Positions 23,586 to 32,164 of a stretch of 51,526 nt of DNA are shown one piece after another. The notes beneath the pieces were generated by a model. It made no database searches and was not told where the DNA came from. It saw only the letters and a list, made by a program, of their open reading frames with translations. The position numbers were made by a program, and so were the translations under genes. The stretch covers positions 1 through 51,526 of the forward strand of contig DASVCA010000160.1 in NCBI GenBank assembly GCA_036381835.1, given 5' to 3'. This stretch comes from DASULK01 sp036381835. GTDB lineage: Bacteria > Actinomycetota > Actinomycetes > Mycobacteriales > Micromonosporaceae. Within the stretch, counting starts at the first letter, position 1. The number at the start of each line of letters is the position of its first letter.

Positions 23586-24416
23586 TTCATCCCGAGCAAG
23601 CCCGGCGAGCACCGTACGCAAGGCGCGGGCCAGTCCCGGCGGCCCGGCGATGACCATCTCGTCGCCGGGTGGGCCGTCATCCATTCCGCCGACCCACGCG
23701 CCGGCCTCCCGGGCGATCAGCACTCCAGCGGCTCGGTCCCAGTACCGTAGATCGGCTTCGTAGTAGACGTCGAGACGACCGGCGGCGACCCAGCAGAGGT
23801 CAAGCGCCGCCGAACCGCTGTGCCGGATGTCCCGGACCCGGTTCACCAGGCTGCCGAGGAGCGCAGCCTGGCGGGCCCGGACCGTCGTGTCCCGACTGAA
23901 TCCGGTGCCCACCAACGCGTCGCGCAGGTCGCCGGTCTCCGATACCCGGAGCGGACGCCCGTTGCACGCCGCACCGTGCCCCCGCACCGCGGTGAACGTC
24001 TCCCCCCGCGACGGATCGTGTACCACCCCGACCAGCGCCTCACCGTCCACCTCGGCCAGGACGGATACCACGAACGCCGGCAGCGAACGCAGGTAGTTGG
24101 CGGTGCCGTCCAACGGATCGATGACCCAGCGCACCCCGGAGGTTCCCGGCCGCTCGCCACTCTCCTCCCCCAGTACCGCGTCGTCCGGCCGGCAGGTCAG
24201 CAGCCGGTCGACGATCAGCGCCTCGGCTGCTCGGTCCAGCTCAGTCACCACGTCCCGCGGTGAGGACTTCTCGGCAACGGCGTGCGGCCCGGCCAACCCG
24301 CGCAGCAGCAGCTGCCCACCGGCAAGAGCGGCTGCTCGGGCGAGTTCGAGCAGCTCCCGACCGTTCGCGGTGATCGGCGTTCTCCCTCCTGCGCGCGGCG
24401 GTAGCGCCGTGGACAT
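23514..24416 (-). CDS. Inositol monophosphatase family protein
   Basis: This 300-residue magnesium-dependent phosphatase has the metal-binding residues Glu84-Glu85 (LGEESGE) and the DPLDGT motif at residues 100-105, plus the late YWDRAAGVLIAREAGA that carries the third aspartate. It probably hydrolyses inositol phosphate or a sugar phosphate. ATG at 24416 is used. A much better ribosome site (AGGAGGGAG, 24390-24382) lies 42 bases further in but is followed only by ATC (24374-24372), so the true start is uncertain. It is the only leftward gene among the tailoring genes and overlaps the first dehydrogenase gene tail to tail. Confidence 0.88.
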   Translation of the reverse strand: MSTALPPRAGGRTPITANGRELLELARAAALAGGQLLLRGLAGPHAVAEKSSPRDVVTELDRAAEALIVDRLLTCRPDDAVLGEESGERPGTSGVRWVIDPLDGTANYLRSLPAFVVSVLAEVDGEALVGVVHDPSRGETFTAVRGHGAACNGRPLRVSETGDLRDALVGTGFSRDTTVRARQAALLGSLVNRVRDIRHSGSAALDLCWVAAGRLDVYYEADLRYWDRAAGVLIAREAGAWVGGMDDGPPGDEMVIAGPPGLARALRTVLAGLARDESVPAPRQQVGRDVDLDPTAAFGG

Positions 24417-24508
24417 ACCCGGGCCCCAGTATCGCGGCAGCCGGTGCGCGGTCCGCAAGCGACCTATAGCGGACCTCGATCAAGTGATGTACGGTGTGGC
24501 CACGCCCG

Positions 24509-24539
24509 TTGACGAAGCCGGCGCCCGATCGTCTAGCAG
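24509..24539 (+). promoter_or_regulatory. Weak promoter candidate for the carbamoyltransferase operon
   Basis: TTGACG (24509-24514) followed after 17-19 bases by TCTAGCAG (24532-24539) lies in the 214-base divergent gap before the carbamoyltransferase. It is the best -35 match in the gap, but the -10 is poor. It would serve the long rightward run of genes. Confidence 0.3.
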
Positions 24540-24630
24540 TGGGCGTACACCCGCTGGAGACCGCATTTTCCGTTCGCCCGACCGCGTTGCGTGCGCGATG
24601 CGACCGGTGAATCAACATCGAGGGGACCGG

Positions 24631-26373
24631 ATGAACATACTAGGAATCCATTACGGATCCAGCGACGCGGGCGTCTGTGCCATCGTCGGAGACCGGAAGC
24701 CGATCGCGGTAGCCTTGGAGCGTCTCGACCGAATCAAGTACTCCGGCGAGGTAACCCCCGGTTGGCGGGACAACTATCCGGAGAAGCTGCGGACTCTTCT
24801 GCGCTACTGCGAAATCGGTCTCGGCATGGGTCCGGGCGAACTGAAATTCGACATCGTGGTACATACCCGTCAGTCCATCGAAGACGAGGTGTTTCGGTCG
24901 GTCTTGGCGCCGTATATCCGCGAGTACACCGACTTCTTTCGTATCAATCACCATTTGACCCACGCGTCGAACGCCTTCTTCGCCTCCCCGTTCGACGACG
25001 CCGCCGTACTAGTGGTGGATGGTGACGGTGACCGCCCGGTCGACCATGTCTACGCCAATAACATGTCCGAGAAGCAGTCGATGTATCGGGCGACCGGCAA
25101 CGACATCACCGTCATCCACAAAACGTATGGGACCCCGGACATCCCGTGCGGCCTCGGCTTCGCCTACGACATCGTCACCTACCATCTGAACTTCGGCTCG
25201 CTGGGCGAAGCGGGCAAGACGATGGGTCTCGCCTCCTACGGCACCGGCGCGCTCTTCGAGGATGTCAAGATCTTCCACCGGTACGCCGATGGCGAGATCC
25301 TGATGGACCCGGAGTTCTTCCACTGGCCGGAGTGGACTCTATGGGGGTCCAAGTACGGCCTCGAAGAAGGCCGGAACATCATCCGGAGCCTACCCACCCG
25401 TTTCGGTCAGGTGCGGGAATCCGGCGACCCACTGCCGTCCCCTATCTGGAACGAGATGGCGTACCGGATCCAGAAGGAGCTCGAAGACGCGATGGTGGAG
25501 CTCGCCGAGAACCTCTACAAAATCACCCGCTCGCCGAATCTCTGTCTTTCCGGCGGCGTCGCGCTCAATTGCATCGCGAACCGTCAGATTCTAGACCGGA
25601 CGCCCTTCGAGCAGATCTTCATCCAGCCGGCTGCCTCCGACACGGGCCTCGCGCTCGGTGCCGCCCTCTACGGCAAACACGTGCTCGGCCGCTCCACTCA
25701 CCGGTGGGTGATGACCGACGCCTACCTCGGCCGCGAATATCGCGATGACGAGGTACTCGACGCGCTGAAACAGGTCGAGGGAATCACCGTCGAGTACCAC
25801 GGGCCGGACGATTCGAACCCTTACTTCCGCAGCTCCACCCCGATCGCGCAACTGACCGCGCGACTGCTCGCGGAGAACCTGATCGTGGGCTGGTTCCAGG
25901 GCGGTAGCGAATACGGACCTCGGGCGTTGGGGCACCGGAGCATCTTAATGGACCCGCGTCGGGCAGAGAATAAGGACATCCTCAACGAACGGGTCAAGCG
26001 ACGCGAGGGATTCCGCCCCTTCGCCCCCAGCGTGTTGGCCGAGTTCGCATCCGAGTACTTCGAGCTTGACGTGCCGAGTCCGTTCATGATCCTGGCGGCG
26101 CAGACCCGCGAGGAGAAAGCCGACCGGATCCCGGCGGTGGTGCACGTGGACAACAGCGCGCGGGTGCAGACCGTGACCCGTCACGATAACGGCGTCTTCT
26201 ACGACCTCGTCGCGGAATTCCACCGTCTGACCGGCATCCCGGTCGTGCTCAACACCTCGTTCAACCTCGCCGGCGAGCCGATTGTGGAGACTCCGGCCGA
26301 CGCGCTACGCACGTTCCTCGCCACCCACATGGACCACCTGGTCATCCACGATTACCTGATAAGCAAGGAGTAA
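24631..26373 (+). CDS. NodU/CmcH-family O-carbamoyltransferase
   Basis: This 580-residue enzyme transfers a carbamoyl group from carbamoyl phosphate, through carbamoyl-AMP, to a hydroxyl. The Kae1-like N-terminal domain starts ILGIHYGSSDAGVCAI and carries metal-binding His107 and His111 (INHHLTHASNAFF) and Asp130 (VVDGDGD). Further signatures are LSGGVALNCIANRQIL and the C-terminal YrdC-like GWFQGGSEYGPRALGHRSIL with RPFAPSVL. Length is right for TobZ/NodU. It starts the main operon (ATG at 24631, ribosome site GAGGGGA). Only six bases separate it from the next dehydrogenase gene, so the acceptor is probably the cyclitol or sugar made by the neighbours. Confidence 0.93.
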   Translation: MNILGIHYGSSDAGVCAIVGDRKPIAVALERLDRIKYSGEVTPGWRDNYPEKLRTLLRYCEIGLGMGPGELKFDIVVHTRQSIEDEVFRSVLAPYIREYTDFFRINHHLTHASNAFFASPFDDAAVLVVDGDGDRPVDHVYANNMSEKQSMYRATGNDITVIHKTYGTPDIPCGLGFAYDIVTYHLNFGSLGEAGKTMGLASYGTGALFEDVKIFHRYADGEILMDPEFFHWPEWTLWGSKYGLEEGRNIIRSLPTRFGQVRESGDPLPSPIWNEMAYRIQKELEDAMVELAENLYKITRSPNLCLSGGVALNCIANRQILDRTPFEQIFIQPAASDTGLALGAALYGKHVLGRSTHRWVMTDAYLGREYRDDEVLDALKQVEGITVEYHGPDDSNPYFRSSTPIAQLTARLLAENLIVGWFQGGSEYGPRALGHRSILMDPRRAENKDILNERVKRREGFRPFAPSVLAEFASEYFELDVPSPFMILAAQTREEKADRIPAVVHVDNSARVQTVTRHDNGVFYDLVAEFHRLTGIPVVLNTSFNLAGEPIVETPADALRTFLATHMDHLVIHDYLISKE

Positions 26374-26379
26374 GGACAG

Positions 26380-27513
26380 ATGTCCGGTTCTACCCGGTTG
26401 CGGGTAGGGGTCGTCGGCTGTGGAACGGTGGCCCAGATCATGCACCTGCCGTATCTGCAGAGCCTTTCCGATCTGTTCGAGGTGACCGCGCTCAGCGACT
26501 TGTCGCCGGGCCTGCTCGACGCGATGGGCGAACGGTACGGTGTGCCGGCCGCGCGCCGCTTCACGGACTACCGGGCGCTGCTGGACACCGACGTGGACGC
26601 GGTTCTGGTGCTCAACAGCGGCAGCCACGGGCCGCAGGTGCTGGCGGCGGTCGAGGCCGGCAAACATGTGCTGGTCGAGAAACCGCTCTGCCTCACCTTG
26701 CGGGAAGCCGACGAGATCCAAGCCGCAGCGGCACGTACCGGAGTCGTCGTCATGGTGGCGTACATGAAGCGTTTCGATCCCGGGTACCGGTACGGCCAGC
26801 AGCTCGTACGCGACATGCGGGATATCCGGTACATCCAGATCAACACGCTACATCCCAGTGAGGACCAGTACATCGACATTCACGGGGTCGTCCGCTTCGA
26901 CGATGTGCCGAAGGACGTGGAGCGCAAGCTCCGGCGGGAGCACGAGGAGTTGCTCGACGAGGCCGTCGGCGGTCTGCCCGACGCGCTTCGGTTCGTCTAC
27001 TACGACGTGTTCCTCGGCAGCATGGTGCACGACATCAACGCGCTGCGAGCCCTGGTCGGCGAACCGGACGAGGTGCTGTTCACCGAGGTGTGGCCGCCCG
27101 ACTCCACGACGCCCTCGGTGACCACGGTGCTGCGGCACCACGGCGACACGCGCACCATGTACACCTGGACCTACCTCGCGCAGCTGCGGGACTACTTCGA
27201 GGAGATCGCCGTTCTGTCGTCGACCCAACGGGTGCGGATACAGTTCCCGTCGCCGTTTCTCAAGCATTGGCCCACCCCGGTCGTGGTGCAACGCATGGAG
27301 GGCTCCGCTCTGGTCGACCGTCGTGTCCAGGTCTCCTACGACGAGGCGTTCCGCGAGGAGTTGCGCGCGTTTCACGACTGCGTCGTCAACCGCCGGGCCC
27401 CGGTGACCGATGTGGCGGACGCCCGCGCGGACATCGCCCTGCTCCAGCGGATTCTCGCCGCGTACGACCCCGCCGGGATCGGTGGCGAGGCGAAGGGGAG
27501 AACCCAGCCGTGA
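26380..27513 (+). CDS. Gfo/Idh/MocA family oxidoreductase (second)
   Basis: This 377-residue dehydrogenase has the Rossmann loop VGVVGCGTVAQIMHLP (residues 9-24) and the EKP motif at 100-102 (HVLVEKPLCL). YMKRFDPGYRYGQQLV and the MVHDINALRALVGEP block follow, as in myo-inositol-dehydrogenase-like members. It differs clearly from the copy at 22542, so it is not a recent duplicate. It ends in a TGA that overlaps the GTG of the aminotransferase gene (GTGA), giving tight coupling. It may produce the ketone that one of the aminotransferases uses. Confidence 0.88.
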   Translation: MSGSTRLRVGVVGCGTVAQIMHLPYLQSLSDLFEVTALSDLSPGLLDAMGERYGVPAARRFTDYRALLDTDVDAVLVLNSGSHGPQVLAAVEAGKHVLVEKPLCLTLREADEIQAAAARTGVVVMVAYMKRFDPGYRYGQQLVRDMRDIRYIQINTLHPSEDQYIDIHGVVRFDDVPKDVERKLRREHEELLDEAVGGLPDALRFVYYDVFLGSMVHDINALRALVGEPDEVLFTEVWPPDSTTPSVTTVLRHHGDTRTMYTWTYLAQLRDYFEEIAVLSSTQRVRIQFPSPFLKHWPTPVVVQRMEGSALVDRRVQVSYDEAFREELRAFHDCVVNRRAPVTDVADARADIALLQRILAAYDPAGIGGEAKGRTQP

Positions 27514-28826
27514 TCGTCAGTCCCGCCATCACCCAGGACGTCATCGAGCTCGAACAACGGCACCGCCTTCCTGGCGCTCAGGCCATGTCGGACCTGGCTG
27601 GCATAGTCGTGGACCGGGCCCGCAACGCGGAAGTCTGGGACACCGACGGAAAACGATACATCGACTTCTTCACCGGCGTTGGCGTATGCAACATCGGACA
27701 CTCGCATCCCGGCTTTCGCCGCTTGGTCGGCGAGCAGCTCGACAGGTGCATCGTGGGCACCTTCTACACCGGCGTACGCGCCCGCTATTACGAGCTACTG
27801 GCACGACAGCTCCCCGAACGGCTCAACAAGATCCATATGTTTTCCACCGGCAGTGAGGCGGTCGAAGCGGCCGTCAAACTGGCCCGGTCGGCGACCGGGC
27901 GGCAGGAGATCTTGAGTTTCTGGGGCGGCTTCCATGGCAAGACCCAGGGTGCGCTCAGCCTGCACTCTGGACCGCGCAAGCATCGATCGGGTCCCTTTCC
28001 CCCCGGGTCGTACCACACGCCGTACGCCTACTGCTATCGATGCCCGTTCGGCCGGGAGCACCCCGCGTGCGAAACCCTGTGTCTCGACTTCGCGGAGCAG
28101 GCCATCACGCATCACGGCACCGGTGAGCTGGCCGCGATCATCGTGGAACCGGTGCAGGGCACGAACGGGAACATCATCCCACCACCCGGGTTCCTCCGCG
28201 GCCTGCGCAGGCTCGCCGACCGGCACGGTGCGCTGCTCATCTTGGACGAGGTGATCACCGGGTTCGGACGCACCGGCCGGATGTTCGCCTTCGAACACGA
28301 TCCGGAGATCGCCCCGGACGTGCTGGTGCTCGGCAAGTCCATGGCCTCAGGTGTCCCGGCGAGCGCGATCGTCAGCCGGTCGGAACTGGTCGAGGGCACG
28401 CCCTTCGGCGCGCCGAGCGCGGCCGCCTCGACCTTCGGCGGTAACCCACTCGCCAGTGCGGCCTCCCTGGCGACGCTGCAGATCCTGCTCGACGAGGAGC
28501 TGCCCGCCCGCGCCCACACCCTCGGCGAGGCGGTGGCACGGCGGATAGCGTCCTGGCCGCGGGAGTTTCCCTTCGTCGGCAACGCGGCCAATCTGGGACT
28601 CATGATCGGGATAGAACTCGTCGTGCCCGGCACCCGCGAACCGCTGCCCCGAGAAGTAACCCAGCGGTTCTTCCGGGAGTTGGTGGCCCGCGGCGTCCTC
28701 GCCATGGCGTACGACAGCCGGATCCGGATCTATCCGCCGCTGAGCATCCCCGAAGAGCAGCTCGAGGAGGGGCTCACCGCGTTCGAGGAAGCACTGCGCA
28801 CCGTCCACGTCCCCGAGGGGGTGTGA
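27510..28826 (+). CDS. Class III PLP-dependent aminotransferase
   Basis: This 438-residue fold-type I aminotransferase has the typical blocks FFTGVGVCNIGHSHP, MFSTGSEAVEAAVKLAR, FWGGFHGKTQGALSL, LLILDEVITGFGRTGRMFA and the PLP lysine Lys276 in LVLGKSMASGVPASAIV. The insert YCYRCPFGREHPACE is reminiscent of the 6'-aminotransferases of aminoglycoside pathways, which also belong to class III. It could thus aminate a primary-aldehyde position of a sugar. Start GTG at 27510 overlaps the previous stop. The next gene begins one base after its stop region. Confidence 0.9.
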   Translation: MIVSPAITQDVIELEQRHRLPGAQAMSDLAGIVVDRARNAEVWDTDGKRYIDFFTGVGVCNIGHSHPGFRRLVGEQLDRCIVGTFYTGVRARYYELLARQLPERLNKIHMFSTGSEAVEAAVKLARSATGRQEILSFWGGFHGKTQGALSLHSGPRKHRSGPFPPGSYHTPYAYCYRCPFGREHPACETLCLDFAEQAITHHGTGELAAIIVEPVQGTNGNIIPPPGFLRGLRRLADRHGALLILDEVITGFGRTGRMFAFEHDPEIAPDVLVLGKSMASGVPASAIVSRSELVEGTPFGAPSAAASTFGGNPLASAASLATLQILLDEELPARAHTLGEAVARRIASWPREFPFVGNAANLGLMIGIELVVPGTREPLPREVTQRFFRELVARGVLAMAYDSRIRIYPPLSIPEEQLEEGLTAFEEALRTVHVPEGV

Positions 28827-28827
28827 C

Positions 28828-29649
28828 ATGTCGATAGGACGGGCCCCTCTGTCGCTGGGCTGCATCGTGCGCCAACCCGTCGAGGTGGAACAGGCGGCCA
28901 CGCTTGCGGTGGACTACCTTGAGCTGAAGGGCGACATGCTCTGCGTGGACGCCGCCGCGTTGGCCGATCTGACGGCCCGGGTGCGGGCCACGGGGCTGCC
29001 TGCGGTGTCGATGACATCGCCGCTACCGCGTCGTTTCAGGTGCCGGGTCGTCGGCGCGGACGCAGACCACGAGGACGCCCTCGGGGTCTTCACCGACATG
29101 TGCGACCGGGCAGCGCCCTTCGGGGTACAGACCGTCGTGCTCGGCAGCGGCCAGGCACGCGCGATACCCGCCGGGTTCCCCAGGGAGCGGGCGGTGGCGC
29201 AGTTCCGCGAGTTCGTCGTCCGGGCAGCGGAGGTGTGCCGGGCACGCGGAATGGCGCTCACCCTCGAACCGCTCACCGCGATCGAGACGAACTTCGTCAA
29301 CTCCTGTGCGGAGGCCCGACCGCTCGTCGACGAGCTGGCCGGGGCCGGCGTACGCATCGCCGTCGACTGCTATCACATCGTCAGCGAGGGCCGCTCCGTC
29401 GCCGAGGAGGTGAGGATCGCAGCCGGTGCGATCGGGCACGCACACACCTCCTCGCTGCCCCGCGGCAGCATGCGGTTCCACACGGAGGTGCAGACCGAGT
29501 TCGTGGCGAGCCTGATAGCCGCCGGGTACACGGGCGGGCTGACCATCGAGGAGGACTTCACCGATTTCGCCCGACAGGCACCGCTCGCGGTGGACACCTT
29601 TCGCCGGATTCTCTCCGCGCCCGATTCGGGGACGTCGACATGCGACTGA
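28828..29649 (+). CDS. Sugar phosphate isomerase/epimerase-like TIM-barrel protein
   Basis: This 273-residue AP-endonuclease-2 (IolE/IolI/xylose-isomerase-like) barrel keeps the metal ligands: Glu147 in LTLEPLTAIETNF, Asp180 and His183 in IAVDCYHIVSEG, His206 in GHAHTSSL and Glu241 in GGLTIEEDF. Such enzymes isomerise, epimerise or dehydrate ketoses and inososes. Together with two Gfo/Idh/MocA enzymes and an inositol-phosphatase homologue, this recalls inositol metabolism recruited to biosynthesis. The stop overlaps the start of the following solute-binding-protein gene. Confidence 0.85.
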   Translation: MSIGRAPLSLGCIVRQPVEVEQAATLAVDYLELKGDMLCVDAAALADLTARVRATGLPAVSMTSPLPRRFRCRVVGADADHEDALGVFTDMCDRAAPFGVQTVVLGSGQARAIPAGFPRERAVAQFREFVVRAAEVCRARGMALTLEPLTAIETNFVNSCAEARPLVDELAGAGVRIAVDCYHIVSEGRSVAEEVRIAAGAIGHAHTSSLPRGSMRFHTEVQTEFVASLIAAGYTGGLTIEEDFTDFARQAPLAVDTFRRILSAPDSGTSTCD

Positions 29650-30812
29650 CCTATCTCACCGATCACACGGCGCCCCGCATGCGTGCGCTCAGCGAGCGTG
29701 TCGTGGACCGATGGAACGCCCGCCGGCCGGACGCTCCGGTCCATCTGGTCGTGGCGGATCACGAGGAACTCAAGGAGCAGCTGGAACATCACCTCACCGC
29801 CGACTCTCCCCCCGATGTGATGACCTGGCTGGCCGGCAACCGGATGCGCTCGCTCGCGGAACGCGGGCTGATGCTGGACGTCACGAGCCTGTGGGACACC
29901 GAGGGTCTCACCGAGTCGTACGATCCCCGGTTCCGTCGAATGGCGGTCCAGAACGGAGTCGGTTACTTCCTACCGACATCGCACTACTGGTGGGCGGTCT
30001 ACTACCGCCCGTCGGTATTCGCCTCGCTGGGTATACCCGCGCCTCTTGAGACCTGGTCGGACCTGCGAGAAGCGGGAAAGGTGCTACGGGCCGCGGGAAT
30101 GGCGCCCTTCGCGCTGGGCGCCCGACACGGTTGCGCGGCCGCCGCCTGGTTCGACTACCTGAACCTGCGCCGCAACGGACCGGCCTTCCACGAGGATCTG
30201 ATGGCGCTGCGCGTGCCGTACACCGATCGTCGGGTCCGCGCGGTGTTCGAGTTCTGGCGCGAGCTGCTCGACGACGGCTGGTTTCTCGAAGGCCCGGCGG
30301 AGTACGACGAGGAGGAAGCGATTGCGGCGCTGCGCGCCGGCACCGCCGGGATGACGTTGATCGGCTCATACGTCGCCGACGAATACCTGCCCGACGACGA
30401 TGCCGACATCGATTTCTTCCGCTTCCCGCTCTTCGATCCAGCGCTGCCGGTCGGCGAGGACGCTCCCGTCGACGGCTACTTCGTGTCCGGTAGGAGCAGG
30501 GCACCGGATGCGGCGGCTGAATTCCTGGCCTACCTGGCATCGCGTGAGGTGCAGCAGCAGACCGTGGAGGCGCTTCACGTACTGCCGACCCGGACCGATG
30601 TGGATGTCACCCGTGCCGTGCAGCACGTGGCCAAAGGACTGGAGCTGCTCCGCCGCGCCGACCGGGTGTCGCAGTTCTACGACCTCGACACGCCGTGGGA
30701 ACTCGCCGAGGTCGGTATGCGGGCGTTCGTCTCGTTCCTGGACGACCCCGCGCGCGCCGACGAGCTGCTGCGCGAGGTCGAGGATCACCGCGTCCGGCTG
30801 CTGGGCGCGTGA
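29640..30812 (+). CDS. Solute-binding-protein-like protein without signal peptide
   Basis: This 390-residue protein has the fold pattern of family 1 (maltose-binding-like) extracellular solute-binding proteins. LTYLTDHTAPRMRALSERVV matches the first strand of the mature protein, then come PPDVMTWLAGNRMRSLAERG, GVGYFLPTSHYWWAVYYRPS and AAIAALRAGTAGMTLIGSYV. It starts directly at the mature domain: no signal peptide, no lipobox cysteine and no transmembrane segment, and no sugar-importer permease is encoded nearby. The ATG overlaps the previous stop, so it is produced with biosynthetic enzymes, likely in the cytosol. It may bind a pathway intermediate or product. Confidence 0.8.
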   Translation: MRLTYLTDHTAPRMRALSERVVDRWNARRPDAPVHLVVADHEELKEQLEHHLTADSPPDVMTWLAGNRMRSLAERGLMLDVTSLWDTEGLTESYDPRFRRMAVQNGVGYFLPTSHYWWAVYYRPSVFASLGIPAPLETWSDLREAGKVLRAAGMAPFALGARHGCAAAAWFDYLNLRRNGPAFHEDLMALRVPYTDRRVRAVFEFWRELLDDGWFLEGPAEYDEEEAIAALRAGTAGMTLIGSYVADEYLPDDDADIDFFRFPLFDPALPVGEDAPVDGYFVSGRSRAPDAAAEFLAYLASREVQQQTVEALHVLPTRTDVDVTRAVQHVAKGLELLRRADRVSQFYDLDTPWELAEVGMRAFVSFLDDPARADELLREVEDHRVRLLGA

Positions 30813-30859
30813 CCATGGGCGTTCGCGGTCGAGAAAGTCACAACGATGTAAGGAGCTCC

Positions 30860-32164
30860 ATGACCTCCGTACCGACCTCGCGTCTGGCTCTCTTCGGTGG
30901 CACCCCGGTCCATGACGCCAACTGGCCGGTGTGGCCGCAGGCGACCGAATCCACCCTGCGCATGCTGCACGAGGCGGCCACCTCCGGCCGGTGGGCGGTC
31001 AGCGGCCATTACACCGGCAGCACACCGTTCGAGCAGAGGTTCGCCCGTGCCTTCGCCGACTACCACGGGGTTCCCTACGCCGTGCCGACGACGAACGGCT
31101 CGTCCGCGCTGACCATCGCCATGGAGGCGCTCGGCGTCGGCCCCGGCACCGAGGTCATCGTGCCCGGCCTGACCTGGGTGGCCTGCGCCTCGGCTGCGGC
31201 CGCGCTCGGCGCGGTGCCGATCCTCGTCGACGTGGATCCGGACACGTTGAGCATCTCCGCCGATGCGGCCAAGGCCGCGGTCACCGAGCGCACCAAGGCG
31301 ATCCTGGTGGTACACGCCTACTGCTCCGCGGCGGACATCGACGCGTTCCTGAAGCTGTCGGAGAGTACCGGCATCCCGATCATCGAGGACTGCTCGCAGG
31401 CGCACGGCGCGGAGTGGAACGGCCGCAAGGTCGGCACGTTCGGTACCGTCGGCGTGTTCAGCCTTCAGCAGACCAAGGTTCTCACCTGCGGCGAGGGCGG
31501 CATCACGATCACCTCGTCGGCGCAACTCTACGACCATCTCCAGCAATACCGGGCCAACGGTCGGCGCTACACCGCGAACCCCGTGGTCGGACAGCTCGAA
31601 CTCGAGGAGGTCGGTGCCGTCGAGGGCCACAACTACTCGATGTCGGAGTTCCACGCCGCCGTCGCGCTCAGCCAGCTGGAACAGTTCGACGAGCAACAGG
31701 CGCTGCGGGAACGAAACGCCTCTCTGCTCGCCGGGCTGCTGGCCGAGATCCCCGGCGTGAGCACCCTTCCCGCGCCGGCGGCGCTGAACCGGCGCACCTA
31801 CTACGACTACGTCATCCGCCTCGACCCTGACGTACTCGGCCCCTTCTCGGTGCAGCAGGTGGTCGCGGCGCTGACCGCGGAGCTGAACGTCTTCATCGAG
31901 ACGCTCGATGCGCCGTTGAACGCGAACCGGCTCTACGTGCCGCTCAAGTCGCCACGCCTACCGCGGACCGAGGAGACGCGACGGCTGTTCCTCCCGGCCC
32001 GTTTCGACCTGCCCCACGCCACGGCCGCCTACCACACCTGTGTCGCCTTCCTGCATCACACGCTGCTCGGCACGGCCGAGGACATGAAGGCCATCGCCGA
32101 GGGCGTGGCCAAGGTGGTGGCCAACATCGACCGGCTACGGCCCCCGTCCGAGGGAGCCGTGTGA
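30860..32164 (+). CDS. DegT/DnrJ/EryC1/StrS family aminotransferase
   Basis: This 434-residue sugar/cyclitol aminotransferase has RWAVSGHYTGSTPFEQRFARAF at the start, AVPTTNGSSALTIAMEALGV, EDCSQAHGAEWNGRKVGTFG and the PLP lysine Lys206 in FSLQQTKVLTCGEGG. The SLQQTK spelling and the N-terminal LALFGGTPV are in my judgement closest to glutamine:scyllo-inosose aminotransferases (StsC/BtrR-like), rather than AHBA synthase or 4-keto-hexose enzymes. That would place an amino group on a cyclitol ketone. ATG at 30860 has AAGGAG. The stop overlaps the radical SAM start. Confidence 0.9.
   Translation: MTSVPTSRLALFGGTPVHDANWPVWPQATESTLRMLHEAATSGRWAVSGHYTGSTPFEQRFARAFADYHGVPYAVPTTNGSSALTIAMEALGVGPGTEVIVPGLTWVACASAAAALGAVPILVDVDPDTLSISADAAKAAVTERTKAILVVHAYCSAADIDAFLKLSESTGIPIIEDCSQAHGAEWNGRKVGTFGTVGVFSLQQTKVLTCGEGGITITSSAQLYDHLQQYRANGRRYTANPVVGQLELEEVGAVEGHNYSMSEFHAAVALSQLEQFDEQQALRERNASLLAGLLAEIPGVSTLPAPAALNRRTYYDYVIRLDPDVLGPFSVQQVVAALTAELNVFIETLDAPLNANRLYVPLKSPRLPRTEETRRLFLPARFDLPHATAAYHTCVAFLHHTLLGTAEDMKAIAEGVAKVVANIDRLRPPSEGAV

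Noticed and set aside
24463..24491. CTATAGG as a -10 box for the phosphatase gene
   Set aside because: No -35 at suitable spacing, and the hexamer is a poor match; left unassigned.
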